Of a DNA stretch of 64,000 nt, positions 52,493-60,930 are shown piece by piece; the stretch's first letter is position 1; each line of letters starts with the position of its first letter. This DNA comes from Leucobacter sp. OLIS6. Lineage in GTDB: Bacteria > Actinomycetota > Actinomycetes > Actinomycetales > Microbacteriaceae. Where the stretch lies: positions 490,439 to 554,438 of the forward strand of contig NZ_MRAV01000011.1 of NCBI RefSeq assembly GCF_002752355.1, given 5' to 3'. Made by a program: the position numbers and the translations under genes. Below the pieces are notes generated by a model that saw nothing but the letters and a program-made list of their open reading frames with translations, had not been told where the DNA came from and did not search any database.

Positions 52493-54321
52493 GCCCCGAG
52501 ACCGTCCGCGGAACCCGCGGAGAGGATCGCGAGCACTACACCCGTGCCGAGAGCCGCGCGATCCGGCGGCGTTCGCTGCGCCTGCTCGGTTCGATCCTGA
52601 AACCGTTGCGCCGGCTCGTCCTCCTCACGATGGTCGTCGTGATCGCGTCGACCGCGCTGCGGGCCGTCGGGCCCACGCTGCTCGCCTTCGGCATCGACGA
52701 GGCGCTGCCGCGCGCCGTGGACCAGGGCGACTGGTGGCCGGCGATCGGCATCGGTGCCGCGTTCCTCGCGACCGGCGGCATCGGCGCGGCACTCGTCGGC
52801 TGGTACGTGATCCTCATCGCCCGGGTCACCCAGGCGGTCATGCTCGAGCTGCGCATGCGGATCTTCCGGCATACCCAGCGACTCAGCCTGGAGTTCCACG
52901 AGGGCTACACCTCGGGCCGCATCATCTCGCGCCAGACGAGCGACCTCGAGTCGATCCAGGAACTGCTGCACGGCAGCCTGAACGAGCTCGTGGACGCCGT
53001 GCTGCTGGGCACGTTCACCCTGATCGCGCTGTTCCTGCTCGACTGGCGCTCCGGTCTCGTGCTGCTCGGCTTCGGCCTGCCGCTCGTCGCGCTCATGTGG
53101 TGGTTCGTGCGCGAGTCCCAGAAGGGCTTCCGTTCGACGCGCGTCGTCAGCGCCCGGCTCATCGTCCAGTTCGTCGAGACCATGACGGGCATCCGCGCTG
53201 TGCAGGCGTTCCGTCGTGAGAAGCGGAACGATGCGGTGTTCGGCAGGGTGTCCGACGACTACCGCCGGGCGAACGTCCGCGTGATCCGGCTGTTCGGCGC
53301 GCTCGATCCGGGCCTGATCCTGCTCGCGAACCTGACCATCGCGGTCGTGCTGCTCTGGGGCGGCCTGCGGGTGATGGATGCCGGCCTCGCGATCGGCGTG
53401 CTGCTCGCGGCGGTGCTGTACGTCCGCAACTTCTTCGGGCCGATCGAGGACGTGGCGATGTTCCTCAACTCCTACCAGTCCGCGGCGGCGGCGCTCGAGA
53501 AGGTGTCGGGCGTACTCGAGGAGGAACCGACCGTGCGCGATCCGGAGGCGCCGGTGCGGCTGTCCGCCGCTCACGGTGCGCTCTCCTTCGAGAGCGTGCG
53601 CTTCGGGTACGCGAGCGGGCGCACGGTGCTCGACCTCATCGGTCCCGAGCAGCGCGATCTCGTGCTGCCTGCGGGGCAGACGGTCGCGCTCGTCGGCACC
53701 ACGGGAGCCGGCAAGTCGACCCTGGCCAAGCTGGTGGCGCGCTTCTACGATCCGAGCGAGGGCCGGGTCGCGCTCGACGGCGTCGACCTGCGCGACCTCG
53801 CGCCGGCGGACCTGCGGCGCGCGATCGTCATGGTGACGCAGGAGGCCTACCTGTTCAGCGGAACCGTGGCAGACAACATCGCGCTGGGCAAGCCCGACGC
53901 GACACCGGATGAGATCCGGGCGGCGGCGCGGGCGGTCGGGGCCGATGCCTTCATCGAGTCCCTGCCCGACGGTTATGCCACGGACGTCAACAAGCGCGGC
54001 GGCCGCGTGTCCGCGGGGCAGCGCCAGCTGATCTCGTTCGCGCGCGCGTTCCTCGCGGATCCCGCGGTGCTGATCCTCGACGAGGCGACCGCGTCGCTCG
54101 ACCTGCCGAGCGAGCGCCAGGTGCAGGACGCGCTGCAGCGCCTGCTCGCCGACCGCACGGCGATCATCATCGCGCACCGGCTGTCGACGGTCGCGATCGC
54201 GGATCGGGTGCTCGTGATGGAGCACGGACGTGTGATCGAGGACGGGGCCCCGAGCGAGCTCATCGCTTCGGGGGGCAAGTTCGCCGGTCTGCACGCGGCG
54301 TGGGAGGACTCTCTGGCGTAG
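52489..54321 (+). CDS. ABC exporter half-transporter, subunit 2 (multidrug type)
   Basis: 610 residues from ATG 52489, overlapping the previous stop (ATGA). Charged N-terminus, six-helix domain (about 40-330; [18 protein letters not shown] is the coupling region), then ATPase with Walker [32 protein letters not shown], a signature in the segment [16 protein letters not shown] (SAGQR instead of SGGQR) and Walker [13 protein letters not shown] with the catalytic Glu. Canonical Glu here and Asp in subunit 1 indicate an asymmetric heterodimer. Substrate unknown; drug or lipid export inferred. Confidence 0.93.
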   Translation: MSPETVRGTRGEDREHYTRAESRAIRRRSLRLLGSILKPLRRLVLLTMVVVIASTALRAVGPTLLAFGIDEALPRAVDQGDWWPAIGIGAAFLATGGIGAALVGWYVILIARVTQAVMLELRMRIFRHTQRLSLEFHEGYTSGRIISRQTSDLESIQELLHGSLNELVDAVLLGTFTLIALFLLDWRSGLVLLGFGLPLVALMWWFVRESQKGFRSTRVVSARLIVQFVETMTGIRAVQAFRREKRNDAVFGRVSDDYRRANVRVIRLFGALDPGLILLANLTIAVVLLWGGLRVMDAGLAIGVLLAAVLYVRNFFGPIEDVAMFLNSYQSAAAALEKVSGVLEEEPTVRDPEAPVRLSAAHGALSFESVRFGYASGRTVLDLIGPEQRDLVLPAGQTVALVGTTGAGKSTLAKLVARFYDPSEGRVALDGVDLRDLAPADLRRAIVMVTQEAYLFSGTVADNIALGKPDATPDEIRAAARAVGADAFIESLPDGYATDVNKRGGRVSAGQRQLISFARAFLADPAVLILDEATASLDLPSERQVQDALQRLLADRTAIIIAHRLSTVAIADRVLVMEHGRVIEDGAPSELIASGGKFAGLHAAWEDSLA

Positions 54322-54430
54322 CGGGAGGCGGAGTTATCCACAGATCAGGGGATCCGGGCCCACCGCCTCGGCTCCCCTGACAGCATGGGTACTCCACCCC
54401 CTTCCCACCTCGAGAACGGAGCCCCGTGGC

Positions 54431-54928
54431 ATGACCGAACCCCAGATCTGGACCATCATCGGCGTGCTCGCGGCGAGTACGGTCGGCCTGGCGGCCTTCA
54501 TGACGCAGACGCTGCAGCGCAGCGTCGCGGGACTGCGCGACGAGATGGTGGGTCGGTTCACCGCACTCGACGGGCGCATGGATCAGTTCGACGGCCGTGT
54601 CGAGCGACTCGAGCGCAAGGTCGACGGTCTCGATCGAGATATGCGTCAGTTGTCGGGCAAGGTCGATGGTCTGGAACGCGATATGCGGGTGGTGTCCGAG
54701 AAGGTCGATGGTCTGGACCGGGACATGCGGGTGGTGTCCGAGAAGGTCGATGGTCTGGAACGGGACATGCGGGTGGTGTCCGAGAAGGTCGATGGTCTGG
54801 ACCGGGACATGCGGGTGGTGTCCGAGAAGGTCGATGGTCTGGACCGGGACATGCGCGTGCTCTCCGGCAAGGTCGACGGTCTGGAACGGGATGTCCGCGT
54901 GATCTCGGAGCAGATACTTCCGGAGTGA
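54431..54928 (+). CDS. Membrane-anchored coiled-coil protein with 14-residue repeats
   Basis: 165 residues. One membrane helix near the N-terminus (IWTIIGVLAASTVGLAAFM, 6-24), a helical linker, then seven repeats of K-V-D-G-L-D/E-R-D-M-R-V-V-S-E from residue 63 to 160, ending QILPE. Fourteen residues equal two heptads, so the region should form a long, continuous coiled coil. The hydrophobic pattern and near-identical DNA repeats point to recent repeat expansion. No known family recognised; a spacer or membrane-tethered scaffold is possible. Confidence 0.75.
   Translation: MTEPQIWTIIGVLAASTVGLAAFMTQTLQRSVAGLRDEMVGRFTALDGRMDQFDGRVERLERKVDGLDRDMRQLSGKVDGLERDMRVVSEKVDGLDRDMRVVSEKVDGLERDMRVVSEKVDGLDRDMRVVSEKVDGLDRDMRVLSGKVDGLERDVRVISEQILPE
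54617..54910 (+). repeat. Seven 42-bp tandem repeats inside the coiled-coil gene
   Basis: Units of 42 bp starting AAGGTCGA. The central copies are almost identical at DNA level and alternate between GATGGTCTGGACCG and GATGGTCTGGAACG, so pairs of units (84 bp) look like the duplicating block. In frame, so copy-number change would shorten or lengthen the coiled coil without frameshift. Confidence 0.9.
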
Positions 54929-54935
54929 ACTGTGG

Positions 54936-55250
54936 CTACTGCTCGCGAGGTGCGGAAGACGCTGCAGAATCCGAAGAGTCGTCTGCAATGCGCGGCTCGG
55001 CGGCGTCCACCGCATCGTCCTCGATCACATCGTCCTCGGTGCGCTCCTTGGTGCGCCAGGCGTAGATGCTCTCCGACGCGGCCGACCGCTGGCGGTTCAG
55101 GAAGATGACCGAGAGGCTCACCGCAGCGAGCGTCGCCACGATCGCCGACAGCCACCACGTCCATCCGATGAGCATGAGAGCGGCGAAGGGCACCACGAAG
55201 AACAAGAGGCGCAGCACGATGTAGACGAGCCAGGCAGAGCGGGATTTCAC
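54936..55250 (-). CDS. DUF4229-type small membrane protein
   Basis: 104 residues from GTG 55250. Two membrane helices (LVYIVLRLLFFVVPFAALMLIGW and WWLSAIVATLAAVSLSVIFL) are followed by a charged segment, with RQRSAASESIYAWRTKER typical of DUF4229, and an acidic tail. Found in Actinobacteria, often beside menaquinone genes, as here; function unknown. TACACT (55262-55257) ends six nucleotides before the GTG, which supports this start. Confidence 0.75.
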   Translation of the reverse strand: MKSRSAWLVYIVLRLLFFVVPFAALMLIGWTWWLSAIVATLAAVSLSVIFLNRQRSAASESIYAWRTKERTEDDVIEDDAVDAAEPRIADDSSDSAASSAPREQ

Positions 55251-55256
55251 CCTTCG

Positions 55257-55262
55257 AGTGTA
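55257..55262 (-). promoter_or_regulatory. -10 element (TACACT) of the DUF4229 gene
   Basis: Ends six nucleotides before GTG 55250, and no properly spaced ribosome binding site exists. Confidence 0.5.
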
Positions 55263-55322
55263 CGCGGGCCGGCTGGGCCGCCCCTCAACGGGCGGATCCA
55301 GCGCACCGACAGCCGGGCTGGG

Positions 55323-55328
55323 TACGAT
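55323..55328 (+). promoter_or_regulatory. -10 element (TACGAT) of the PLDN gene and menD
   Basis: Ends six nucleotides before ATG 55335; likely drives both coupled genes from a leaderless transcript. Confidence 0.5.
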
Positions 55329-55334
55329 GGATGC

Positions 55335-55829
55335 ATGGTACGAGTGGCGATCATCGGAGTGGTCGTCGCCGTTGCATTCACGCTCTATGCGCTGATCGAC
55401 GCGGCGATGTCGGAACCGTCGCGGGCCCGTGGCGTGAGCAAGCCGGTCTGGGTGGTGCTCACCGTCGTCCTGCCGGTGATCGGAGGCATCCTCTGGTTCA
55501 CGATCGGCAAGGGCCAGCCGCAGCCCGCGCGTCCGGCTGCACGCCCCGACGACGATCCCCGCTTCACAGCGACGCGGCTCACCCACGATCAGCTCGACGA
55601 CCACATGCGGGAGCTTGAAGACCGCCTGCGCGAACTCGACGCCGAGACCTTCCCCGGCGAAGGCCCCGCAACCGACATTCCGGATCCTCCCCGAGGCGCC
55701 GAGCCCGAACGGAACGGGGATCGGGCCGCGGATGCACCGGAGTCGGGCACCGACGATCCGCGGCATCCGCAGGATCGGCTGAGCGGGACGGACCGCCGGC
55801 CCGACGACCCCGAGCCGGGTCGGAAGTGA
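55335..55829 (+). CDS. PLD-nuclease N-terminal (PLDN) domain membrane protein
   Basis: 164 residues. Helix 1 (VAIIGVVVAVAFTLYALIDAA) and helix 2 (VWVVLTVVLPVIGGILWFTIGKG) form a PLDN domain like that at the start of cardiolipin synthases, without any phosphodiesterase domain. The cytoplasmic tail is Pro/Asp-rich and disordered with a short helix (LDDHMRELEDRLRELDAETF). Directly upstream of and overlapping menD by 4 bp; the same pair occurs in related Actinobacteria. Function unknown. Confidence 0.8.
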   Translation: MVRVAIIGVVVAVAFTLYALIDAAMSEPSRARGVSKPVWVVLTVVLPVIGGILWFTIGKGQPQPARPAARPDDDPRFTATRLTHDQLDDHMRELEDRLRELDAETFPGEGPATDIPDPPRGAEPERNGDRAADAPESGTDDPRHPQDRLSGTDRRPDDPEPGRK

Positions 55830-57640
55830 GCACGGCGCCCGCTGCCGAATTCTCGATCGCGCTGCTCGCGGACCTGATCCGCGGCGGAGTGCGCGACCTG
55901 GTGGTTTGCCCCGGATCCCGGTCGCAGGCGCTCGCGCTGGCCGCCGCAGCCGCGGAGTCCGGTGACGCGGTTCGCCTGCACGTGCGCGTCGACGAGCGCT
56001 CGGCCGGGTTCTTCGCACTGGGCGTTGCACGTGAAACGGGCGTTCCTGCGCCGATCATCGTGACGAGCGGCACCGCGGTCGCCAACCTCGTGCCTGCCGC
56101 CCTCGAAGCGCACGAAGCTCGGGTGCCCATGCTGCTGCTGACCGCGGACCGGCCGGACGAACTCCGGGGTATCCGGAGCAATCAGACCACCCGGCAGGGG
56201 GAACTGATCAGCACGTTCGCCCGGCTGGTGCTCGAGGTGCCGGCCCCCACCGCAGCGCCGGCCTCGACGGAACCGCCCTGGATCGCCGGTTTCGAGCCGG
56301 ATCGTCTGGCTCGGACAGCGCTGCAGGCCGCCCGCGGAACATCCGAGCGACCGGCGGGTCCCGTGCAGCTCAACCTCGCGTTCCGCGAGCCGCTCTCCGG
56401 TCCTCCGCTCGGCGGGAACGTGTCTTTCGGAACTGAGACGATGACTGTTCCCGAACTCTTCGGTGCTGCGCGGGCGGAGTCGGAACGCGGGACGGAGCTC
56501 GCCGTGCCTCCCGGCATGGGCGCCTCGGCGCTCGACGGCCCGAATCCCGAGATCTACGTGCACGACGATGACGTCCGCACGGTGGTCATCGCGGGTGCTG
56601 ACGCCGGAGATCGGGCCGAGGCCTTCGCTCACGACGCCGGTCTGCCGCTGCTCGCCGAGGTTGTCAGCGGCGTGCGGTTCGGACGCGAGGCGGTGACCGC
56701 CTACGCCACGCTGCTCGACGATCCCGAGCTCGGAGGCGCGGTGGAGCGGGCGATCGTCTTCGGACACCCGACACTGACTCGACACGTGCCGGCGCTGCTG
56801 AAGCGCGATGGCGTCGAAGTCGTCGTCGTCGACCCGCACCTCGGCCGCGGAGTGGAACACTACGATCCGAGCGGCGCTGCGCGAGTGGTGCGCACCGTGA
56901 GCGTGGGCGAGGCCCACGATCCGCGGGCGGGCAGGCAGTGGCTCGGTGCCTGGATCGTCGCCGATCGTGCATTGCGCGAGGCGCGGAGCACGGTGCACGA
57001 GCCCGACCTGGCGGCTGCGCTCGCCCCCGGATACCGGGAGCGCAGCGACTACGCGCGCGCCGAGGTCGCCGTCATGCGCGAACCCGTCACGCGCGAGCTG
57101 CTCGCCGAATCCGTGTGGCGGGCGACCTGGCCGCACGACCGTCTGGTGGTCGCCGCTTCGCGGCTCGTGCGCGTGCTCGACGGGATCGCCCCACCCCGAC
57201 GGATCCGGGTGGTCGCCAACCGCGGCCTCGCCGGGATCGACGGGACCGTGGCGACCGCGCTCGGCGTCGCCGCCGTGAGCCAGTCCGCGGACGATCCGCG
57301 GCAGGCGGCGGGAACCACGCGCGTGCTGATCGGTGATCTTGCGCTGATGCACGACGCGGGGTCCCTGCTCCTCGACCCCGAAGAGCCCCGCCCGCGGATC
57401 CAGGTGTTCGTCGGCGTCGACGGCGGCGGCACGATCTTCGACGGGCTCGAGGTCGCGGCAACCGCGGATCGCGACTCCTACCGCAGAGTCATGACGGTGC
57501 CGCGTTCGATCGGGTTGCGCGAGCTCGCCGAGGCCTACGGGTGGGCCTACGAGCGGGCTGCGACGCGCAGCGAACTCGACCGGATCTTCACCGCTCCTGT
57601 GATGGGTCCGACGATCGTCGAGGTTCCGCTGGTCGAGTAG
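55826..57640 (+). CDS. menD: SEPHCHC synthase
   Basis: 604 residues from GTG 55826, overlapping the preceding stop. Thiamine-diphosphate enzyme with MenD hallmarks: GVRDLVVCPGSRSQALALAAA, VDERSAGFFALGVARETG (activating Glu), VTSGTAVANLVPAALEA, LLTADRPDELRGIRSNQTTRQ, ANRGLAGIDGTVATALGVA, IGDLALMHDAGSLL and VGVDGGGTIFDGLE. Adds 2-oxoglutarate to isochorismate, the committed step of menaquinone synthesis. Confidence 0.95.
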   Translation: MSTAPAAEFSIALLADLIRGGVRDLVVCPGSRSQALALAAAAAESGDAVRLHVRVDERSAGFFALGVARETGVPAPIIVTSGTAVANLVPAALEAHEARVPMLLLTADRPDELRGIRSNQTTRQGELISTFARLVLEVPAPTAAPASTEPPWIAGFEPDRLARTALQAARGTSERPAGPVQLNLAFREPLSGPPLGGNVSFGTETMTVPELFGAARAESERGTELAVPPGMGASALDGPNPEIYVHDDDVRTVVIAGADAGDRAEAFAHDAGLPLLAEVVSGVRFGREAVTAYATLLDDPELGGAVERAIVFGHPTLTRHVPALLKRDGVEVVVVDPHLGRGVEHYDPSGAARVVRTVSVGEAHDPRAGRQWLGAWIVADRALREARSTVHEPDLAAALAPGYRERSDYARAEVAVMREPVTRELLAESVWRATWPHDRLVVAASRLVRVLDGIAPPRRIRVVANRGLAGIDGTVATALGVAAVSQSADDPRQAAGTTRVLIGDLALMHDAGSLLLDPEEPRPRIQVFVGVDGGGTIFDGLEVAATADRDSYRRVMTVPRSIGLRELAEAYGWAYERAATRSELDRIFTAPVMGPTIVEVPLVE

Positions 57641-57649
57641 ACCGCGGGC

Positions 57650-58522
57650 TCAGGCCGGCCAGCGCAGGTCGATCGAGTCCTCGATCCGCGCGCGTTCGGC
57701 TGCGACATCGAAGTCCGGTTGCGGCCATTCCGGGGCCATGCGGTGCAGCTCCGAGATGACGATTCGCTGCACCGCGGCACGGGCGTACCACTTGGCGTTC
57801 GCCGGGACGACGTACCAGGGCGCGTGCTCGGCGTTGGTGCGCTCGATCGCGATCTCGAAGGCAGCCATGTAGTCGGGCCAGAGCAGACGCTCGTCGACAT
57901 CGCCCGGGTTGTACTTCCAGTGCTTCTCGGGGTCGTCGAGGCGTGAGAGGAGCCGGGCGGCCTGCTCCTCGGGGGAGATGTGCAGCATGATCTTGACGAT
58001 CCGCACGCCGGCGTCCGCGATGCGGCGCTCGAAATCGACGATGGCGCTGTAACGCCGCTCGATCTCCGCCGGGGGTGCGAAGGCGCGGACGCGTTGAATG
58101 AGCACGTCCTCGTAGTGGGACCGATCGAAGAGCCCGATGACTCCGGGGCCGGGGACCCGGGGCTCCACGCGCCAGAGGAAGTCGTGCGTGCGTTCCTCCG
58201 GCGTCGGACCCTTGAACGCGGTGAGGGCGAGCCCGTACGGCTCGAGCTGGGAGAACACGTGGTTCACGATCCCGCCCTTGCCGGCGGCATCCATGGCTTG
58301 GAGCACGACGAGCAGCCGATCCTCGGCTCCGAGGCGGCTCTGCGCGAAGAGCTTCTCCTGCAGGCCGCGCAGTTCCTGTGCGGACGCGGCGAGCTCGGCC
58401 GCTCCCGCGCGCTTGTCGGCGGCGGTTCCGGGAGTCGCGGAGGGATCCACCCGCCGCAGATCGAAGCCGGGGCCGACGCGCAGCAGCGCCGAGACGTCGT
58501 CGGTCCAGAAGTGCTTCGTCAT
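57650..58522 (-). CDS. Polyphosphate kinase 2 family protein
   Basis: 290 residues from ATG 58522 with GAAGGAGG. PPK2 motifs: LLVVLQAMDAAGKGGIVNHV (Walker A), FLWRVEPRVPGPGVIGLFDRSHYEDVLIQRV (lid and Walker B) and HISPEEQAARLLSRLDDPEKHWKYNPGDVDER. Family transfers phosphate between polyphosphate and nucleotides, usually AMP/ADP for this single-domain length. Lies between menF and the 3' end of menD. A -10-like TAGCGT (58566-58561) precedes it. Confidence 0.93.
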   Translation of the reverse strand: MTKHFWTDDVSALLRVGPGFDLRRVDPSATPGTAADKRAGAAELAASAQELRGLQEKLFAQSRLGAEDRLLVVLQAMDAAGKGGIVNHVFSQLEPYGLALTAFKGPTPEERTHDFLWRVEPRVPGPGVIGLFDRSHYEDVLIQRVRAFAPPAEIERRYSAIVDFERRIADAGVRIVKIMLHISPEEQAARLLSRLDDPEKHWKYNPGDVDERLLWPDYMAAFEIAIERTNAEHAPWYVVPANAKWYARAAVQRIVISELHRMAPEWPQPDFDVAAERARIEDSIDLRWPA

Positions 58523-58599
58523 GGGGGCCTCCTTCGGCCTGGGGCGCGGACGTTCAGCCAACGCTACCCCCGAACCGCTGAGAACCGCCGAAGTCGCGA

Positions 58600-59886
58600 T
58601 CAGGCGGAGAAGGCCTCGACGACGGGGCGGAACTTCGAGACGGTCTCGACGAACTCGTGCTCGGGATCCGAGCCGGCCACGATCCCGCCCCCGGCGGTCG
58701 CGGTCAGGGTCCGGGTGCCGTCGGGTGCGGATTCGAGCTGTCCGCAGCGCAGCGCGATCACCCATTCGCCGTCGCCGGCGGCGTCGATCCACCCAACCGC
58801 TCCCGAGTACCGTCCGCGGTCGAACGGTTCGAGCTCCGCGATCGTCTCGATCGCCGTGCCGGTCGGCGTGCCCGCGACCGCTGCGGTCGGATGCAGTGCT
58901 CCGACGAGTTCCAGCGCGCCGCGGTCGGCGCCGAGCCCGGCGCCCAGATCGGTCGCGAGGTGCCAGACGTTGGGCAGGCGCAGCGCGAACGGCTCCTCGC
59001 TCGTGTGCAGCGATCGCACGTGCGGGGCGAGCGCCGTCACGACGCTCTGCACGGCGAAGGCGTGCTCGTGCTGGTCCTTCGCGCTCGTCAGCAGTTCGTC
59101 GCGCGCGCGTCCATCGGCGGCGGCGTCCCCGGCGACCCGTGCGCGTGTGCCGGCGAGCACCCGCGCCGAGACGGCGCCGCCGGTGGACCGGATGAGCGTC
59201 TCGGGGCTCGCGCCGATCAGGCCGTCGACCGCGAAGGTCCAGCAGTCGTCGTAGCGCTCGGCGAGGCGGCCGAGCGGCACGCGCAGGTCGTCTCCGGCGG
59301 GGATCTCGGCCACGGTCTGCCGGGCCAGCACCACCTTCTCGAGCGCTCCGTCGTCGATGCGGCGGACGGCCTCGCGGACTCCCGCGAAATATGCGTCGGT
59401 CTGCGGTCCCCGCGCAGTGACGTCGAGCGCGGCTCCGCGCCACCCGCCGGCGGGGCATGCCTCGGGCAGCTCGGGATCGAGCGCGGTCGCGGTGGCGTCA
59501 GCGCCGGTCGGAGCGACCGTCACCTCGGTGATCCATGCGAGGCCGCGGTGCCGTGCGATGAGTAGGCGGGGGACCACGAGCACGCTCTGCGCACCGCTCG
59601 TCGCGGCGAACGCGAAGGTGCCGAGGGCGACCAGGCCGCTGCCCGGCAGGCGCACCGGGTCGTGGATCTCGGCCGCGGTCGCGATCTCGCGCCAGGCGGC
59701 CGCGGCGCGGTCGAAGCGGTCGGGGCCCGAGAATACGAGGCGCAGTGCTTCGCCGACGCCGACGCAGCCGCGATCCCCGCGGGTCCAGACGAGCGGCTCG
59801 GCCGGATCGGCGAACGCAAGGAGGTCGGGGAGCTCGGCGAGGGGTCGCGTGACGGCACGAAGGCTCGGAACGGACACGCTGCTCAC
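58600..59886 (-). CDS. menF: Isochorismate synthase
   Basis: 428 residues from GTG 59886. Chorismate-binding-fold motifs: KVVLARQTVAEIP, GASPETLIRSTGG, RVLAGTRARV, KDQHEHAFAVQSVVTAL, LHPTAAVAGTPTG, GRYSGAVGWID and VALRCGQLE, with the C-terminal AGGGIVAGSDPEHEF (metal-binding Glu). Converts chorismate to isochorismate, feeding MenD. The start is supported by TAGATT (59898-59893), ending six nucleotides upstream. A salicylate-making relative is possible, but the menaquinone neighbourhood argues for MenF. Confidence 0.9.
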   Translation of the reverse strand: MSSVSVPSLRAVTRPLAELPDLLAFADPAEPLVWTRGDRGCVGVGEALRLVFSGPDRFDRAAAAWREIATAAEIHDPVRLPGSGLVALGTFAFAATSGAQSVLVVPRLLIARHRGLAWITEVTVAPTGADATATALDPELPEACPAGGWRGAALDVTARGPQTDAYFAGVREAVRRIDDGALEKVVLARQTVAEIPAGDDLRVPLGRLAERYDDCWTFAVDGLIGASPETLIRSTGGAVSARVLAGTRARVAGDAAADGRARDELLTSAKDQHEHAFAVQSVVTALAPHVRSLHTSEEPFALRLPNVWHLATDLGAGLGADRGALELVGALHPTAAVAGTPTGTAIETIAELEPFDRGRYSGAVGWIDAAGDGEWVIALRCGQLESAPDGTRTLTATAGGGIVAGSDPEHEFVETVSKFRPVVEAFSA

Positions 59887-59892
59887 CCTGAC

Positions 59893-59898
59893 AATCTA
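59893..59898 (-). promoter_or_regulatory. -10 element (TAGATT) of menF
   Basis: Six nucleotides separate it from GTG 59886. Confidence 0.5.
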
Positions 59899-60018
59899 CT
59901 CTCCCGCGATGCGTGAGCCGTGCGAGGCCCGCGCGCGGAGCCGTCCGCCCGCGCCCGCGCAGGAAGAGGCGCGTCCGGGCGCGCGGAAAGCCCATGCGAT
60001 GCGTCCAGCGGAACGGGC

Positions 60019-60024
60019 TAGCAT
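60019..60024 (+). promoter_or_regulatory. -10 element (TAGCAT) of menG
   Basis: Six nucleotides separate it from GTG 60031. Confidence 0.5.
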
Positions 60025-60030
60025 GGTGGG

Positions 60031-60930
60031 GTGACCCGCCCCGATACCGCCACGAAGCTTGCAGCCGATGTTTCCGCGATGTTCGACGAGGTGTCACCGC
60101 GCTACGACCTCATCAACGATGTGCTCTCCGTCGGCAACTCCCGGCTGTGGCGCGTCGCCATGACCAAGGCGCTGCAGCCTCGCAAGGGCATGCGGATCCT
60201 CGACCTCGCGGCCGGCACCGGAACGGCGAGCGCCGCGATCGCGAAGCATGGCGCCCACGTCACGGCCGCGGATTTCTCCGAGGGCATGCTCGCCGAGGGG
60301 CGGATCCGCCAGGCCGGCAACGACCTCATCGACTTCGTCTGGGCCGATGCCACGCAGCTGCCCTTCGAGGACGACAGCTTCGACGCGGCGACCATCTCCT
60401 TCGGCCTCCGCAACGTCGAGGGGCCCGAACGGGCGCTCGCCGAGATGTTCCGGGTGGTGAAGCCCGGGGGCCGCGTGGTCATCTGCGAGTTCTCACGGCC
60501 GACCTCGTCCCTCATGCGCGGTCCCTACACGGCGTACTCGCGAGCGGTGCTGCCGCGCATCGCGGGACTCATCAACAAGTCGGCGGCCGAGGCCTACCGC
60601 TATTTGAACGAGTCCATCGAAGCGTGGCCCGCGCAGGACCGCCTGGCCGCCATGCTGCGCGAGGTGGGCTTCGAGCGGGTGGCCTATCGCAATCTGACCG
60701 GCGGGATCGTCGCACTGCACCGCGGCTTCGTGCCGCGCGAGCCCGTTGAGATCCCGACCGCGGAGCCTGCGGCGAAGACGCCTGCGCGGGCGAAGAGCAC
60801 CTCGAAGCCGAAGGTCGCCGCGTCGAAACCGAAGGCGGCTGCCCGGACGAAGTCCCCGGCCGAGCCGAAGACCGCGCCGGCGAAGCCCGCACCGAAGCGC
60901 ACCGACGCACCGTCAGAGGAAGAGGCATGA
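60031..60930 (+). CDS. menG: Demethylmenaquinone methyltransferase with basic tail
   Basis: 299 residues from GTG 60031. UbiE/MenG motifs: MFDEVSPRYDLINDVLSVG, LDLAAGTGTASAAI (SAM motif I), FVWADATQLPFEDDSFDAAT, SFGLRNVE and VICEFSRPTS, ending LTGGIVALHRGF at about residue 235. The remaining 60 residues are a Lys/Ala/Pro-rich tail (KTPARAKSTSKPKVAASKPK-like units) absent from the basic family. Performs the last methylation of menaquinone. Overlaps the polyprenyl synthase start (ATGA). Confidence 0.93.
   Translation: MTRPDTATKLAADVSAMFDEVSPRYDLINDVLSVGNSRLWRVAMTKALQPRKGMRILDLAAGTGTASAAIAKHGAHVTAADFSEGMLAEGRIRQAGNDLIDFVWADATQLPFEDDSFDAATISFGLRNVEGPERALAEMFRVVKPGGRVVICEFSRPTSSLMRGPYTAYSRAVLPRIAGLINKSAAEAYRYLNESIEAWPAQDRLAAMLREVGFERVAYRNLTGGIVALHRGFVPREPVEIPTAEPAAKTPARAKSTSKPKVAASKPKAAARTKSPAEPKTAPAKPAPKRTDAPSEEEA

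Noticed and set aside
54334..54342. Perfect DnaA box TTATCCACA
   Set aside because: A single box without clustered copies, AT-rich region or dnaA/dnaN/gyrB neighbours; not an origin.
54617..54910. 42-bp repeats as a CRISPR array
   Set aside because: The repeats are contiguous, in frame and without spacers; no cas genes.
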